From assembly GCF_000478175.1 (NCBI RefSeq), contig NZ_KI515775.1, positions 9,172 to 73,171 on the forward strand: DNA of 64,000 bases. The letters are read 5' to 3'. Made by a program: the position numbers and the translations under genes. The stretch's first letter is position 1. Every line of letters starts with the position of its first letter. Below the pieces are notes generated by a model. The model made no database searches, was not told where the DNA came from, and saw nothing but the letters and a program-made list of their open reading frames with translations. This DNA comes from Corynebacterium sp. KPL1814. GTDB taxonomy: Bacteria > Actinomycetota > Actinomycetes > Mycobacteriales > Mycobacteriaceae. Below are positions 27,868 to 36,224 of the stretch, one piece after another.

Positions 27868-29190
27868 ATGGATTCGGTGATTGCAGGCAATGCGAGCTGG
27901 ATGCTCATGAGCGCGGCTCTCGTGTTGCTCATGACCCCAGCCCTCGCACTTTTTTACGGAGGCATGACAGAGCGCCGCGGTGTGCTCAACATGATGTTGA
28001 TGTCCTTCGGCTCACTAGCGGTAGTCAGCATCATTTACATCCTCTGGGGCTGGTCAATGAGCTACGGCACGGAGTCCTGGGGCGGCATCGTTGCCAACCC
28101 CTTCGAGTTCTTCGGACTCAAGGATTCCATCTTTGATGCCAATGGTGAATACCTCGAAGGTGCGGAAGGCTACGCCAATATCATCGATATCGGCTTCCAG
28201 CTCACCTTCGCCGTTATTTCCACCGCGATTATCTCCGGTGCACTCGCCGGCCGTGTGAAGTTCGGGACCTGGATGCTTTTCAGCGGCCTGTGGGCAACCT
28301 TTGTCTACTTCCCGCTGGCCCACATGGTCTGGGGCGGCGGCATCCTCGGTGAGGGCGAAAGCAGCGTCACCAGCTGGATCTTCGGCAGCGAAGGTGGGGA
28401 AGCGCTTGTGGCCCCCATCGACTTTGCCGGTGGTACCGTCGTCCACATTTCCGCCGGTACGGCCGCACTGGTTCTGGCGATTGTCGTGGGCAAGCGCCAA
28501 GGCTTCCCGAAGAGCGTGCAGCGCCCCCACAACCTGCCCATGGTCATGCTCGGTGCCGGCCTGCTGTGGTTCGGTTGGTTCGGCTTCAACGGCGGTTCCG
28601 CCTTCGCAGCCGATGGCCTCGCCGGCCTGGCCTGGGTCAACACCACCGCCGCAACGGCTGCCGCAATCCTGGGCTGGTTGCTCGTGGAAAAGGTGCGCGA
28701 TAACTACTGCACCTCCCTGGGCGCTGCCTCCGGTGTGGTCGCAGGACTGGTCACCATTACCCCGGCCGCCGGCGACCTGAACCCGGTCACCTCGCTCATC
28801 ATGGGTGCCCTCGGCGGCATGCTGGGCTGCTTGGGCGTGGGCCTGAAGTTCCGCTTCGGCTTCGATGACTCCCTCGACGTCGTGGGCGTCCACCTGGTCG
28901 CCGGCCTGTGGGGCACCGTGGCAGTTGCCTTCTTTGCCAATGACCGGGGCATCTTCACCGGCGGCGGCGTAGAAGGCTGGAAGCTGCTCATCGTACAGAT
29001 CCTCATCGCCGCTATCGCCGTGGCCTTTGCTGCAGTCATTACCGCCATCATCGCGGTGATTTTGAAGGCGACCATCGGCTGGCGCGTGACCGACCAGATC
29101 GAAACCGACGGCATTGACTTTGGCGGTCACCGTGAGACCGGCTACGACATTGGCGGCCGTGCAATGCGCGGTACCACCAGCCGCAACTAA
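27868..29190 (+). CDS. amt: Ammonium transporter (Amt family)
   Basis: A 440-residue Amt/Rh channel with 11 or so helices. ATG 27868 is preferred over 27832 because AAGGAG lies six bases ahead. Conserved segments: LVLLMTPALALFYGGMTERRGVLNMMLMS, FAGGTVVHISAGTAALVLA with the first pore His, FGWFGFNGGSA, and DVVGVHLVAGLWGTVAVAFF with the second pore His. It imports ammonium and is plugged by GlnK in related systems. glnK follows after 27 bases. Confidence 0.95.
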   Translation: MDSVIAGNASWMLMSAALVLLMTPALALFYGGMTERRGVLNMMLMSFGSLAVVSIIYILWGWSMSYGTESWGGIVANPFEFFGLKDSIFDANGEYLEGAEGYANIIDIGFQLTFAVISTAIISGALAGRVKFGTWMLFSGLWATFVYFPLAHMVWGGGILGEGESSVTSWIFGSEGGEALVAPIDFAGGTVVHISAGTAALVLAIVVGKRQGFPKSVQRPHNLPMVMLGAGLLWFGWFGFNGGSAFAADGLAGLAWVNTTAATAAAILGWLLVEKVRDNYCTSLGAASGVVAGLVTITPAAGDLNPVTSLIMGALGGMLGCLGVGLKFRFGFDDSLDVVGVHLVAGLWGTVAVAFFANDRGIFTGGGVEGWKLLIVQILIAAIAVAFAAVITAIIAVILKATIGWRVTDQIETDGIDFGGHRETGYDIGGRAMRGTTSRN

Positions 29191-29217
29191 AACGCCCAGC
29201 GATACCTAGGAGCAACA

Positions 29218-29556
29218 ATGAAACTCGTAACAGCCGTGGTCAAGCCCTTTACGCTTGATGATATCCAGCAAGCACTACAAAAGCTCGGTTCACCGGGCAT
29301 GACGGTGACCGAAATCGAAGGCTTTGGCCAGCAACGCGGCAACAAGGAAATCTACCGCGGCGCCCAATTCGCCACCTCCTTTGTGCCTAAGGCCAAAATC
29401 GAGCTCATCGTGGCAGACGATGACGCCGAAGCGATTGTCGATGCCATCGTGGACGCCGCCTGCACCGGCGAAATCGGCGACGGCAAGATTTGGATTGCAC
29501 CCGTTGAAGACGTGATCCGCGTTCGCACCGGCGAGCGCGGGGAGAAGGCTATTTAA
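29218..29556 (+). CDS. glnK: P-II nitrogen regulatory protein with Tyr51 replaced by Phe
   Basis: A 112-residue P-II protein. It starts MKLVTAVVKPFTLDDIQQAL and ends with RVRTGERGEKAI, both family signatures; B-loop GDGKIWI is present. The T-loop reads EIYRGAQFATSFVPK, and counting from Met1 puts Phe at 51 where GlnB/GlnK carry the Tyr that is uridylylated or, in actinobacteria, adenylylated. Tyr46 is kept. Binding of ATP and 2-oxoglutarate looks possible. No glnD follows, unlike the amtB-glnK-glnD order of C. glutamicum. AGGAGCAACAATG supports the start. Confidence 0.95.
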   Translation: MKLVTAVVKPFTLDDIQQALQKLGSPGMTVTEIEGFGQQRGNKEIYRGAQFATSFVPKAKIELIVADDDAEAIVDAIVDAACTGEIGDGKIWIAPVEDVIRVRTGERGEKAI

Positions 29557-29567
29557 GCCTCCAAGAC

Positions 29568-29612
29568 ACCGGCGCCCCAGGCCTCCTCATAAGGGTGGAG
29601 GGCTGGGGCGCT
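29568..29612 (+). terminator. Hairpin after glnK
   Basis: GCGCCCCAG and CTGGGGCGC, with an inner CCTCC/GGAGG pairing, form a strong stem directly after glnK. No long T-run follows, so termination is likely but not certain. Confidence 0.65.
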
Positions 29613-30393
29613 AATCTGTCGTTAAATCTTGCGGGGAAGAAACAATGAGGCCATCGAACCGGTTTCTGCCAAGTGGCACTATCTACTTAGGCGGAAAACT
29701 AAAGCTAAAGATTGGAGCAATTCTTGGATTTGCTCTGCCTGGCCGCTGCCTTCGGCCTCCTTTCGTAAAACCTGAATGATTCGGGACGTGCTCAAGGGCT
29801 GGGGACATTTGGGCCGCACATCAAGTCAATACAGCCGTTAATGCGCGAACCTGGCTCAAGAGCCACTGAATGAACGACCTGTCTATTGTCTTCGTATTCT
29901 GAAATTTGCCTATTTTGTAAGACCCCGTGGCGGATATCCCCCTGCCGATCGCAAAACCATGCAATCCGTAATTCTTGTCTATCTAGACTACCGTTCGCCT
30001 GAGATGCCAAGGACGGTATTGCTGAGAGAGTGTGTCAAGTTGTTTGTATGTGCGTCAGGCATGAGGACCACGCGTATCGATGAGGGGGTGGAATTCACCG
30101 ACGTTGACCTGTTTGGCGTCAATGAAGATCAACTAGCGCTGCAGCTCCTGCTCCGAGGTCACGCTCGAGCGGAAGCCGATGACGTACTACTGCGAGAGCG
30201 TGCACTCTTGTACGCCGCCACACTCCGTGTGCGCGACGCCTTAATGGTTAGCGTTGTGGGTGAAGCCTCGTAGTTTTCTTCCTTCCGCAGATCCCCGATT
30301 TCTCCGAGATGGAAGTTTGACCACACGAATAAAGCCCAAGGCACTTCAGCTATGTCTCACCTTGCCCAGCGGCGTTGTCAACGACGGGAGGCC
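29613..30393. other. Gene-poor stretch, decayed accessory DNA
   Basis: Short ORFs are present on both strands (29792-30010 minus, 29959-30273 plus, and a 45-codon ORF from about 29645), none with a recognised family or a good ribosome-binding site. The plus-strand segment after the ATG near 30061 (MRTTRIDEGVEFTDVDLFGV) has protein-like composition and might be a remnant of a small gene. Base composition is lower in GC than the flanking core genes. Confidence 0.4.
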
Positions 30394-30540
30394 TTAAGCG
30401 CGGCCCTTGCGGTATGACAATGCCAGCTCGGAGACGGCGAGTGCTGTGGGTACAACTAGGAGCCAATTGGGTACCACAGCGGATACCGCAATGAACGCGG
30501 CAAAAGCGGCTGCGAACGCGTACGTCATGGTCTTTTCCAC
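30394..30540 (-). CDS. Small membrane protein, 48 residues
   Basis: Starting at GTG 30540 (VEKTMTYAFAAAFAAFIA), the protein has one or two short hydrophobic helices (about residues 5-20 and 22-38) and a basic end (SYRKGRA). AAAGGA at 30547-30552 is six bases upstream of the start, which is good evidence for translation. I do not recognise a family. It lies alone, about 190 bases from the IS3 element. Confidence 0.5.
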   Translation of the reverse strand: MEKTMTYAFAAAFAAFIAVSAVVPNWLLVVPTALAVSELALSYRKGRA

Positions 30541-30772
30541 GAAAAGTCCTTTCAAACGGGGCACGGTGTTAAGGAAAGTTCTTGGGACTGGGTAGCTTAT
30601 GTCTTCAGTCTTTAGAGGTTATCTTCGGCTGTCTTCCTTATTGAAGAGCCATCTAAATTCGGGTTTATACTCTGCGATGAGTATAAGATTGCGGCTCATT
30701 CCTCAAAGCAGAGCATCTGATTGTTCTGGGGTTGCCCGCAAATCGTGGACACGTAGTTAAGCTGCTTAGGGG

Positions 30773-31669
30773 TTAAGCAGCGGCCTTCTTATTACCATTT
30801 TGATCAGCGAGCTGGGCTTCGAAATCGACGGGGCTTACCATCCCGATGGACGAGTGGCGACGGCGCCGGTTGTAGACAATCTCAATCCAGCGAGCCACCG
30901 CCTTCCGGGCTTCGTTGCGGGTTCGCCATTCCTTCCGATCGTAAAATTCGGTCTTCAATGTCGACCAGAACGACTCGGCCATCGCATTGTCAAAGCAGAC
31001 ACCAGTACGGCCGACCGATTGTGCAATCCCTAGTTCTTGACAGACCTGCCACAGCTGTTCGCTGGTGAACTGGGTACCACGATCGGCGTGGAAGACCACG
31101 CCGTCGGGTACTTCACCACGCAGGGTGTAAGCCATGCGCAGTGCACGTTCAACTAGGTAAGAATCCTGCACACTATCCATGGACCAGCCTAGGACTCGGC
31201 GGGAGTGTCCATCGCGGATAACGCATAGGTACAGCCAGCCCTCATTCGTGCGTAGATAGGTAATATCCGACATCCACACTCGATTAAGCTGCCCTTGATC
31301 AAATAGGCGTTTCACCAGGTCTGGAAGCGTTGACTTCCGCTTGGATTGAATCGTCGTTACGGGAACAAACGCCCTGGGTGAGATGCCTTCAATACCCATC
31401 ATCCGCATGCGTTTGGCCACGGTTTTGCGATTCACATAGACCCCACCCTCGGCGAGTTCTGCAGTAATCCGTGGGGCACCGTAGACTTCGTCAGAATCTT
31501 CCCAGATGTCATGAATTTTCCTGTCTAACTGGTCGAGGAATCTCTGACGCTGATTTTCACCACGAAGCCGTACTGCTTGAGCCTTTTGCCATTTATAGTA
31601 GCCAGAACGAGAAACCTCTAATAACCTGCTCATTCGTTTGATGCTGTAGTTCGCCTTCTCCTGCTGCAT
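30773..31669 (-). CDS. IS3-family transposase OrfB (DDE integrase)
   Basis: A 298-residue rve-type integrase. The catalytic triad is visible: Asp in VWMSDITYLRT, Asp in VVFHADRGTQFTS and Glu in FDNAMAESFWSTLKTE. An N-terminal HTH_21 region (DSDEVYGAPRITAEL) is present. The ORF is intact, so transposition may be possible. OrfB starts at the last base of the orfA stop codon (TAATG); a programmed frameshift to make OrfAB is usual in this family, and a GGAAAAATTTGAG run just before the orfA stop is a candidate slip site. Confidence 0.93.
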   Translation of the reverse strand: MQQEKANYSIKRMSRLLEVSRSGYYKWQKAQAVRLRGENQRQRFLDQLDRKIHDIWEDSDEVYGAPRITAELAEGGVYVNRKTVAKRMRMMGIEGISPRAFVPVTTIQSKRKSTLPDLVKRLFDQGQLNRVWMSDITYLRTNEGWLYLCVIRDGHSRRVLGWSMDSVQDSYLVERALRMAYTLRGEVPDGVVFHADRGTQFTSEQLWQVCQELGIAQSVGRTGVCFDNAMAESFWSTLKTEFYDRKEWRTRNEARKAVARWIEIVYNRRRRHSSIGMVSPVDFEAQLADQNGNKKAAA

Positions 31670-31986
31670 TAGCTCAAATTTTTCCGATCGCGTTGCTTCG
31701 CAGCGAAGAAGGCGGTGGCTTTTGACAAGAACTCATTATCCATCTTGGCCTCAGCTAACTCACGACGCAGGCGAGCGTTTTCGGCTCGTATATCGGCATC
31801 ACTGCGGCCATCTACCGAGCCTTGGCGTTCCCGCTCAAGTTTGACCCACCTGCCTAAAATTGTGGCTGATACGCTAATTTCCTTAGCCACATGAGCGATT
31901 GGGCGCCCAGACTCAATGACCAGTCTGGCGGCCTCCTGCCGGTACTCCGGGGTGTACTTCTTCCTTGACGAACTCACAATGAACAT
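31669..31986 (-). CDS. IS3-family transposase OrfA (helix-turn-helix)
   Basis: A 105-residue DNA-binding protein: RKKYTPEYRQEAARLVIES, HVAKEISVSATILGRWV as the HTH, then a leucine zipper-like segment (ENARLRRELAEAKMDNEFL). It binds the IS ends and fuses with OrfB by frameshifting. A GTG at 31977 (VSSSRKKY) behind GAGAGG is an alternative start. Confidence 0.92.
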   Translation of the reverse strand: MFIVSSSRKKYTPEYRQEAARLVIESGRPIAHVAKEISVSATILGRWVKLERERQGSVDGRSDADIRAENARLRRELAEAKMDNEFLSKATAFFAAKQRDRKNLS

Positions 31987-32046
31987 CCTCTCTTACGGAC
32001 ACAAAATCCGCACAAATAGGGTGTCCACTAAACGAGGGTAACCTCA

Positions 32047-32383
32047 GTTCATAAAAGACGGTTCTTGTTTCTTGCGAAGAAGTGTACCTCAGCAATCGGT
32101 GAAAATACTGATCATTCTGCTTAAGGAACAAATAAAATTCCGTAAGAGAAACAGCATCTACAAGTCATCTGCGGTTGATGGAATTTTAACAATAGCCGAG
32201 GAACATGCGGGACAAAATGGGGTCGCGCCCATGACGAAGAAACTGATCTCTAGGGCTCAGTATCTCCAAACTAAACCACACTGGAAATCCGTAATCACTG
32301 CAGTCGCGTGAAGAAATAGACTAGGCTATTGCGGTTTCGGATTGCACATGTATTTTAAATGTTGATTAGGTAGCCTGAAAACC
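32047..32383. other. Flank of the IS3 insertion; possible gene remnant
   Basis: One ORF, 32072-32311 (+, 79 residues, TTG start), ends QYLQTKPHWKSVITAVA. It has no ribosome-binding site and no family I recognise. Joining the sequence across the IS does not restore a longer frame in the part I checked. It may be the tail of a decayed gene. Confidence 0.3.
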
Positions 32384-32569
32384 ATGAGAAGCTTGTGGAA
32401 GCATTTGCGGCCATTCTGTGTCTCCGCCTTGATAGCCATTGTGCTCGGGGTTCTGTTTAATGACTATCACTGGACACTTGCTTTAGTGGTCACAATTTTG
32501 CTCATAGGTGTCGTTCTATCGATGGCGGATTATGTTTCCGAACGGCGTCGAAAGAATGAGGATAAGTGA
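32384..32569 (+). CDS. Small two-helix membrane protein
   Basis: A 61-residue protein with a basic N-terminus (MRSLWKHLRPF), two hydrophobic helices (about 11-27 and 30-48) and a charged end (YVSERRRKNEDK), so both ends probably face the cytoplasm. No family recognised. Its stop overlaps the ATG of the next small membrane protein (TGATG), which suggests a coupled pair. Confidence 0.6.
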   Translation: MRSLWKHLRPFCVSALIAIVLGVLFNDYHWTLALVVTILLIGVVLSMADYVSERRRKNEDK

Positions 32570-32799
32570 TGAATCGGAAAATGCAGTTGTCGTTGGCTAC
32601 CGGATTCGTCGGCGTGGTTTTGCTCATCGCAGCGCCGATTTTAATGAACGTGGGAATTGATACTGCCGATGCTGGGCAGCAATCAGGTAATGCTGTAGCT
32701 CCATTGCTTTCAGCGACTATCGGAACCGTGCTAGTGTTCCTCGCGCTGGCCCGTTCCGGTCCTGTATTTGAAAAGAAAAATGTAAAAGCCGAGCGCTAG
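32569..32799 (+). CDS. Small two-helix membrane protein, coupled to the previous gene
   Basis: A 76-residue protein (MNRKMQLSLATGFVGVVLL) with two hydrophobic helices (about 7-28 and 44-62) joined by a polar loop (DTADAGQQSGNA). ATG 32569 is chosen since GAGGA lies six bases upstream; a GTG at 32566 is also in frame. No family recognised. The pair resembles small membrane components of toxin or immunity modules only in size; there is no evidence for that role. Confidence 0.6.
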   Translation: MNRKMQLSLATGFVGVVLLIAAPILMNVGIDTADAGQQSGNAVAPLLSATIGTVLVFLALARSGPVFEKKNVKAER

Positions 32800-32997
32800 A
32801 AGCGCTAGTTTTCTGGGGCGCACTCCTTGCAGGAATGAAGAGGACATGAGGATACGCGTGTCCAATCAACCTACTGGTTGATTCAAGGTTCAACTGCCTC
32901 TGCGATTCAAAGCCAGAGAAGTTGGGGCAAGATATGTATTTAGAGTAATTGATCCCCTCGTATCCAGTCACGGTGATGACTGGGAAGGAGTAATGAC

Positions 32998-33444
32998 ATG
33001 AAGGCTTTGTATAGGGCAGCGATTTTCTACCTCGTCTTGGGCTTGGTTGCTGGTTTGTTTTATCGGGAGTTTACGAAGCTACAAGATTTCCCGGAAGGCG
33101 AATATACGCAGCTAAGCGTGGCTCACACCCACTTGCTGGCGCTGGGCTTCATGCTATTCCTCATCTTCTTGGCGCTGGAAAAAGTCTTCGCACTGTCGCG
33201 GCACCGCCAGCTGTTCAACTCGTTCTTCTGGCTGTACAACGTGGGCGTTGTGCTCACCGTTGGAATGCAAATTTCACACGGCATTTTGACGGTGCTGGGC
33301 AAGGAATCCAATGAGATGATTTCTGGCATCGCTGGGCTGGGCCACATCTTTATCACGGTGGGTCTGACGGTCTTCCTCGTGAATTTGGGGCGGGCCATCA
33401 AGGAACCAGATGAAGGCAGCCCCAATGCTTCGGTGAACGCCTAA
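32998..33444 (+). CDS. DUF2871 family membrane protein
   Basis: A 148-residue protein with four membrane helices: an N-terminal one (about 5-22), LLALGFMLFLIFLALEKVF, FFWLYNVGVVLTVGMQI and IAGLGHIFITVGLTVFLVN. His residues lie in or near helices (VAHTHLLAL, QISHGI, LGHIF). This fits DUF2871; function unknown. GGAAGGAG seven bases upstream supports the start. The decayed MFS gene begins 2 bases after its stop, so they were probably an operon. Confidence 0.85.
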   Translation: MKALYRAAIFYLVLGLVAGLFYREFTKLQDFPEGEYTQLSVAHTHLLALGFMLFLIFLALEKVFALSRHRQLFNSFFWLYNVGVVLTVGMQISHGILTVLGKESNEMISGIAGLGHIFITVGLTVFLVNLGRAIKEPDEGSPNASVNA

Positions 33445-33446
33445 CT

Positions 33447-34757
33447 ATGTGCGAGCACAGCGCACAAAAACGTCACGGCGCCTACTCGCCGCGATTGGAT
33501 AAGCCTGGCAGTCCTTTCCGTCGGGCTGGGAGTCATCGTTTTAGATGGCACTATCGTCGGCGTGGCATTGCCGTCGATCATCACTGACCTGCAGCTCAAC
33601 CTGACGCAGGCGCAGTGGGTCAACAGCCTCTATGCGGTGCTACTGGCGGCGCTGCTGTGACGGGCAAGATTGCGGATGCCTGGGGACGCAAGCGCGCCTT
33701 CCTCACCGGCCTGACAATATTTGTGGCAGGCAGCGTATTGGCGGGATTTTCTACCACTGCCGCCACGTTGATCTCCGCGCGCTGTGCAGGCTATCGGCGC
33801 CGCGTTCATCATGCCGTCCACGCTTTCCACGGTTAATGCCGTATTCCGCGGCAAGTACCGCGCCGCAGCCTTTAGTGTGTGGGGTGCGGTTATTTCCGGG
33901 GCGGCGGCGGTCGGACCGCTCGCCGGTCGTGCACTGACGGAATGGGTGTCCTGGTATTCGCGATTATTGAGGGCCCCGATCTAGGCTGGTGGAAGCCCCA
34001 ATCCTCGTTCAGTTTCTTTGGCTGGACTTGGTCAGAAAACGCGCCCATCTCACCGGTTCCGGTGGCTCTCGCGATTTCGGCTGTAGGCTTCGCGCTATTT
34101 ATTCGGTGGGAAAAGCACCGCGAGCGGGGTCACCGCTCAGCGCTGCTGGACCTTGAATTATTTTCTTATTCCACGTTTTCGTGGGGAAATATCACCGCTG
34201 GTGCGGTAGCACTCGGCGAGTTTGCCATCATCTTCGTGCTGCCGCTGTACCTGATTAATGCATCGGATCTCAGCACGATGTCAGCGGGCCTGGTGCTGGC
34301 AGCCATGGCAATCGGAGCATTGTTTTCCGGTGCGCCAGCCCGCCATGTTGCGGCACGGTACGGGGGCACCTGGCACCGTGCTCATCGGGTTCGGCTTGGA
34401 AGCCGTCGGCGTCCTTATCCTCGTCCTGCTTATGGGGCCGGATACGAATGGTTGGATCATCGCCACGCCGCTGACCCTGTATGGCTTGGGGCTTGGATTC
34501 GCCTCTGCACATCTGACCGGCACGGTGCTGCGGGATATTCCCGTCGATGACTCCGGGCAAGCCTCCGCAACGCAGAGCACCGTGCGCCTGGGGCAGTGGT
34601 GCAGGCCTTAAGCCAAGGCATGACCAACGCCGCGCAGTGGTCGCTCGTTGCTGCTGCCGCATTCCTTGCGCTGGGATTCGTCGGTGCACTTCGGGTGCGC
34701 AGGGCTGCTGCGCAGAACGGCAACGAAACAGAGGATAAAGCCTTTGCGGGGGAGTAG
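33447..34757 (+). pseudogene. Decayed MFS multidrug exporter (DHA2/EmrB-QacA type)
   Basis: Pieces of one MFS protein lie in three frames. After MCEHSAQ (33447) the frame changes, then ISLAVLSVGLGVIVLDGT with ALPSIITDLQL, a stop at 33658, KIADAWGRKRAFLTGLTIFV in a new frame, AIGAAFIMPSTLSTVNAVF, and EWVSW followed at once by GVLVFAIIEGPDLGWW. The joint at about 33945 skips the helices normally found between them, so a deletion occurred there. Later pieces (FAIIFVLPLYLINASD, VLIGFGLEAVGVLILVLL, LGLGFASAHLTGTVLRDIP) need two more frame changes. The ending AFAGE is at 34757. Non-functional. Confidence 0.85.
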
Positions 34758-34768
34758 AGGCAAAAGGT

Positions 34769-35098
34769 TTAGAGGACTGCAGTGACCTCATAGCCCTTCT
34801 CGGTGAGCAACTTGGACACGGCTTCAAATGTCGCCCTATCGCTATCCGGGTTGTAGGTTTCGGGATCCAAAGCGATATGCGCGAATTCTCCGTCGTAACG
34901 CACGGTAATGAACTCGTAGCCAGCCTGGTCTTGGGCATCATCGATAAGCGCCTGCACGTCAGAAGTATCGCTGTCAGGAGTAGCCGTGGACGCATGTTCT
35001 TGGTGCTGGGCTGCGGGGGAAGCTTCTGCGGTTGGAGTGCTGGGGCCGGTTAAACCAGTGCCTGCAGCCAATAGCCCAGCAAGAATAGTGGTAATCAT
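34769..35098 (-). CDS. Secreted hypothetical protein
   Basis: A 109-residue protein starting MITTILAGLLAAGTGLTG, a short signal peptide cleaved around EASPAA. The mature part has a Ser/Thr/Asp-rich stretch and a small folded region (YEFITVRYDGEFAHIALDPETY, TEKGYEVTAVL). AAAGG nine bases upstream of the ATG supports it. No family recognised. It converges with the MFS remnant, 11 bases away. Confidence 0.65.
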   Translation of the reverse strand: MITTILAGLLAAGTGLTGPSTPTAEASPAAQHQEHASTATPDSDTSDVQALIDDAQDQAGYEFITVRYDGEFAHIALDPETYNPDSDRATFEAVSKLLTEKGYEVTAVL

Positions 35099-35251
35099 CT
35101 GTGAGTACCTTTCTGTACGGCGGATGGTGTGAGTGAGCGTGGTGCAAAACGTTCCGTCACCTGCAAAATTAACGGTGGTAACTTTAGCTTAATTTTGGAT
35201 CAGCTCAAAAATATGCAGCCTTGGTTCACGCTCAATAGTTTAAGGACTGAG

Positions 35252-35290
35252 GGGCTTGACCCCCGATGTCTCTCTTTTCCGGGGTTCAGG
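35252..35290. repeat. Imperfect inverted repeat / terminator-like hairpin
   Basis: CTTGACCCCCG and CGGGGTTCAGG pair with one or two mismatches around an AT-rich loop, beyond the 3' end of the DJ-1 gene (stop at 35320). It may terminate that gene or be a mobile-element trace, since it resembles the arms at 571-606. Confidence 0.4.
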
Positions 35291-35319
35291 CGCTATTGAG
35301 TTCGTTTTCTGTTAAAAAC

Positions 35320-35922
35320 TTAGACTGAAAACGGATCATTATTGGGATTGTTGTTGACGATAAGCTCAATATGATTGGTGACCGAGGATGCTGTTTCTTC
35401 ACCGAAGAAGTGAGTAATGAAGGCCACCGCCATATCAATTCCTGCCGCCACACCGGATGATGTCCAGAGATTGCCGTCGTGGACCCATCGAGCTTGCTTT
35501 TTCCATTCAATTTTCTGGCCGTGCGTTCTAACCCAGTCAAACGCGTTTTTATTGGTGGTAGCGGTGTGGTTTTCTAATAAGCCTGCGGCGGCGAGTAGCG
35601 CCGACCCAGTACAAACTGAGGCGATGATGTCCGCCGAGCTTGCAAGGGCGGTTAGCTGGCGGAGGAATTCTGGATCTTGAACAAGTGAGCGTGTACCGCG
35701 TCCTCCTGGTACAAGCAGAGTATCTCCAGAGAAAGATTCAAAACGCATTGTCGGAACTATGCGTACGCCTTGAGCGCTGCTTACCGGGCTGTCATGTTTT
35801 GACAGATAGTTCACTTCAAGGCCTGGTGTATTTGCGAGTACTTCTGCGGGGCCAAAAACATCGAGTAACTCGAACCCGTCAAAAAGTACGATGCCAATGT
35901 TTTGCGGACGCGTCTGGCTCAT
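35320..35922 (-). CDS. DJ-1/PfpI family protein (class I GATase-like)
   Basis: A 200-residue protein. It opens NIGIVLFDGFELLDVFGPAEV, has TLLVPGGRGTRSL and the nucleophile elbow IIASVCTGSALLAAAG with Cys at about 100, followed by WVHDGNLWTSSGVAAGIDMA. This is the DJ-1/PfpI group that includes isonitrile hydratase and the sensor domain of GATase1-like regulators, but there is no DNA-binding domain here. The substrate cannot be told. No good ribosome-binding site precedes the ATG. Confidence 0.88.
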   Translation of the reverse strand: MSQTRPQNIGIVLFDGFELLDVFGPAEVLANTPGLEVNYLSKHDSPVSSAQGVRIVPTMRFESFSGDTLLVPGGRGTRSLVQDPEFLRQLTALASSADIIASVCTGSALLAAAGLLENHTATTNKNAFDWVRTHGQKIEWKKQARWVHDGNLWTSSGVAAGIDMAVAFITHFFGEETASSVTNHIELIVNNNPNNDPFSV

Positions 35923-36001
35923 GACTAAACCGTATCAAAACCAAATTCGACGCCTTAGAGTTTTGGTGCTCGGGGTCAATAAGCAGAAGCGTGGAAAAAT
36001 T

Positions 36002-36030
36002 TACCCCTCTGATGCAGGTCAGAGGGGTAC
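36002..36030 (-). terminator. Terminator of tRNA-Arg
   Basis: On the minus strand ACCCCTCTGACC and the complementary AGAGGGGT form a stem followed by AAATTTTTCC, just beyond the CCA end of the tRNA. Confidence 0.85.
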
Positions 36031-36037
36031 AAATTGG

Positions 36038-36110
36038 TGCCCCAGAGAAGATTCGAACTTCCGACACCGGCTTTAGGAGAGCCGTGCTCTATCCCCTGAG
36101 CTACTGGGGC
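36038..36110 (-). tRNA. tRNA-Arg (anticodon CCU)
   Basis: The minus strand folds as a tRNA: acceptor stem GCCCCAG with CTGGGGC, D-arm AGCTCAGGGGATAGAGC, anticodon stem CGGCT-CTCCTAA-AGCCG with anticodon CCT, T-arm with GTTCGAATC. The CCA end is encoded (36035-36037, so 36035-36110 with CCA). It reads AGG codons, rare in high-GC genomes. Confidence 0.96.
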
Positions 36111-36148
36111 GGGGATGTTGCTCATGCAACTCGGATCATAATAGCAGT

Positions 36149-36213
36149 GGGGCGCGAGTGCGCCCCAAAAGGCTGCGTGCGCGGCCATTTGTATAGGTCC
36201 GGCCAGCAGCCTT
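36149..36213 (-). terminator. Terminator of the cysQ-thyA-folA-mrx1 operon and neighbouring hairpin
   Basis: AAGGCTGC (36169-36176) and GCAGCCTT (36206-36213) form a stem that on the minus strand ends in TTTTGG, downstream of the mrx1 stop. Directly next to it, GGGGCGC-GAGT-GCGCCCC (36149-36166) is a second strong hairpin between the operon and the tRNA gene. Confidence 0.75.
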
Positions 36214-36224
36214 AGCTATGAGGT

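Larger units (their letters stand above)
30727..32046 (-). mobile_element. Complete IS3-family insertion sequence with 4-bp target duplication
   Basis: The ends are imperfect inverted repeats of about 26 bp (30727-30752 and 32021-32046), both beginning TG at the outer edge and sharing GGTT, CCC and an inner GTGGACAC. GTTC occurs directly outside both ends (30723-30726 and 32047-32050), a target-site duplication. Two intact ORFs, orfA and orfB, fill the element on the minus strand. It is 1320 bp and looks recently inserted. Confidence 0.9.

Noticed and set aside
28054..29130. 358-codon ORF on the minus strand opposite amt
   Set aside because: Antisense to a clear Amt gene; rich in His, Gly and Asp as expected of a shadow frame.
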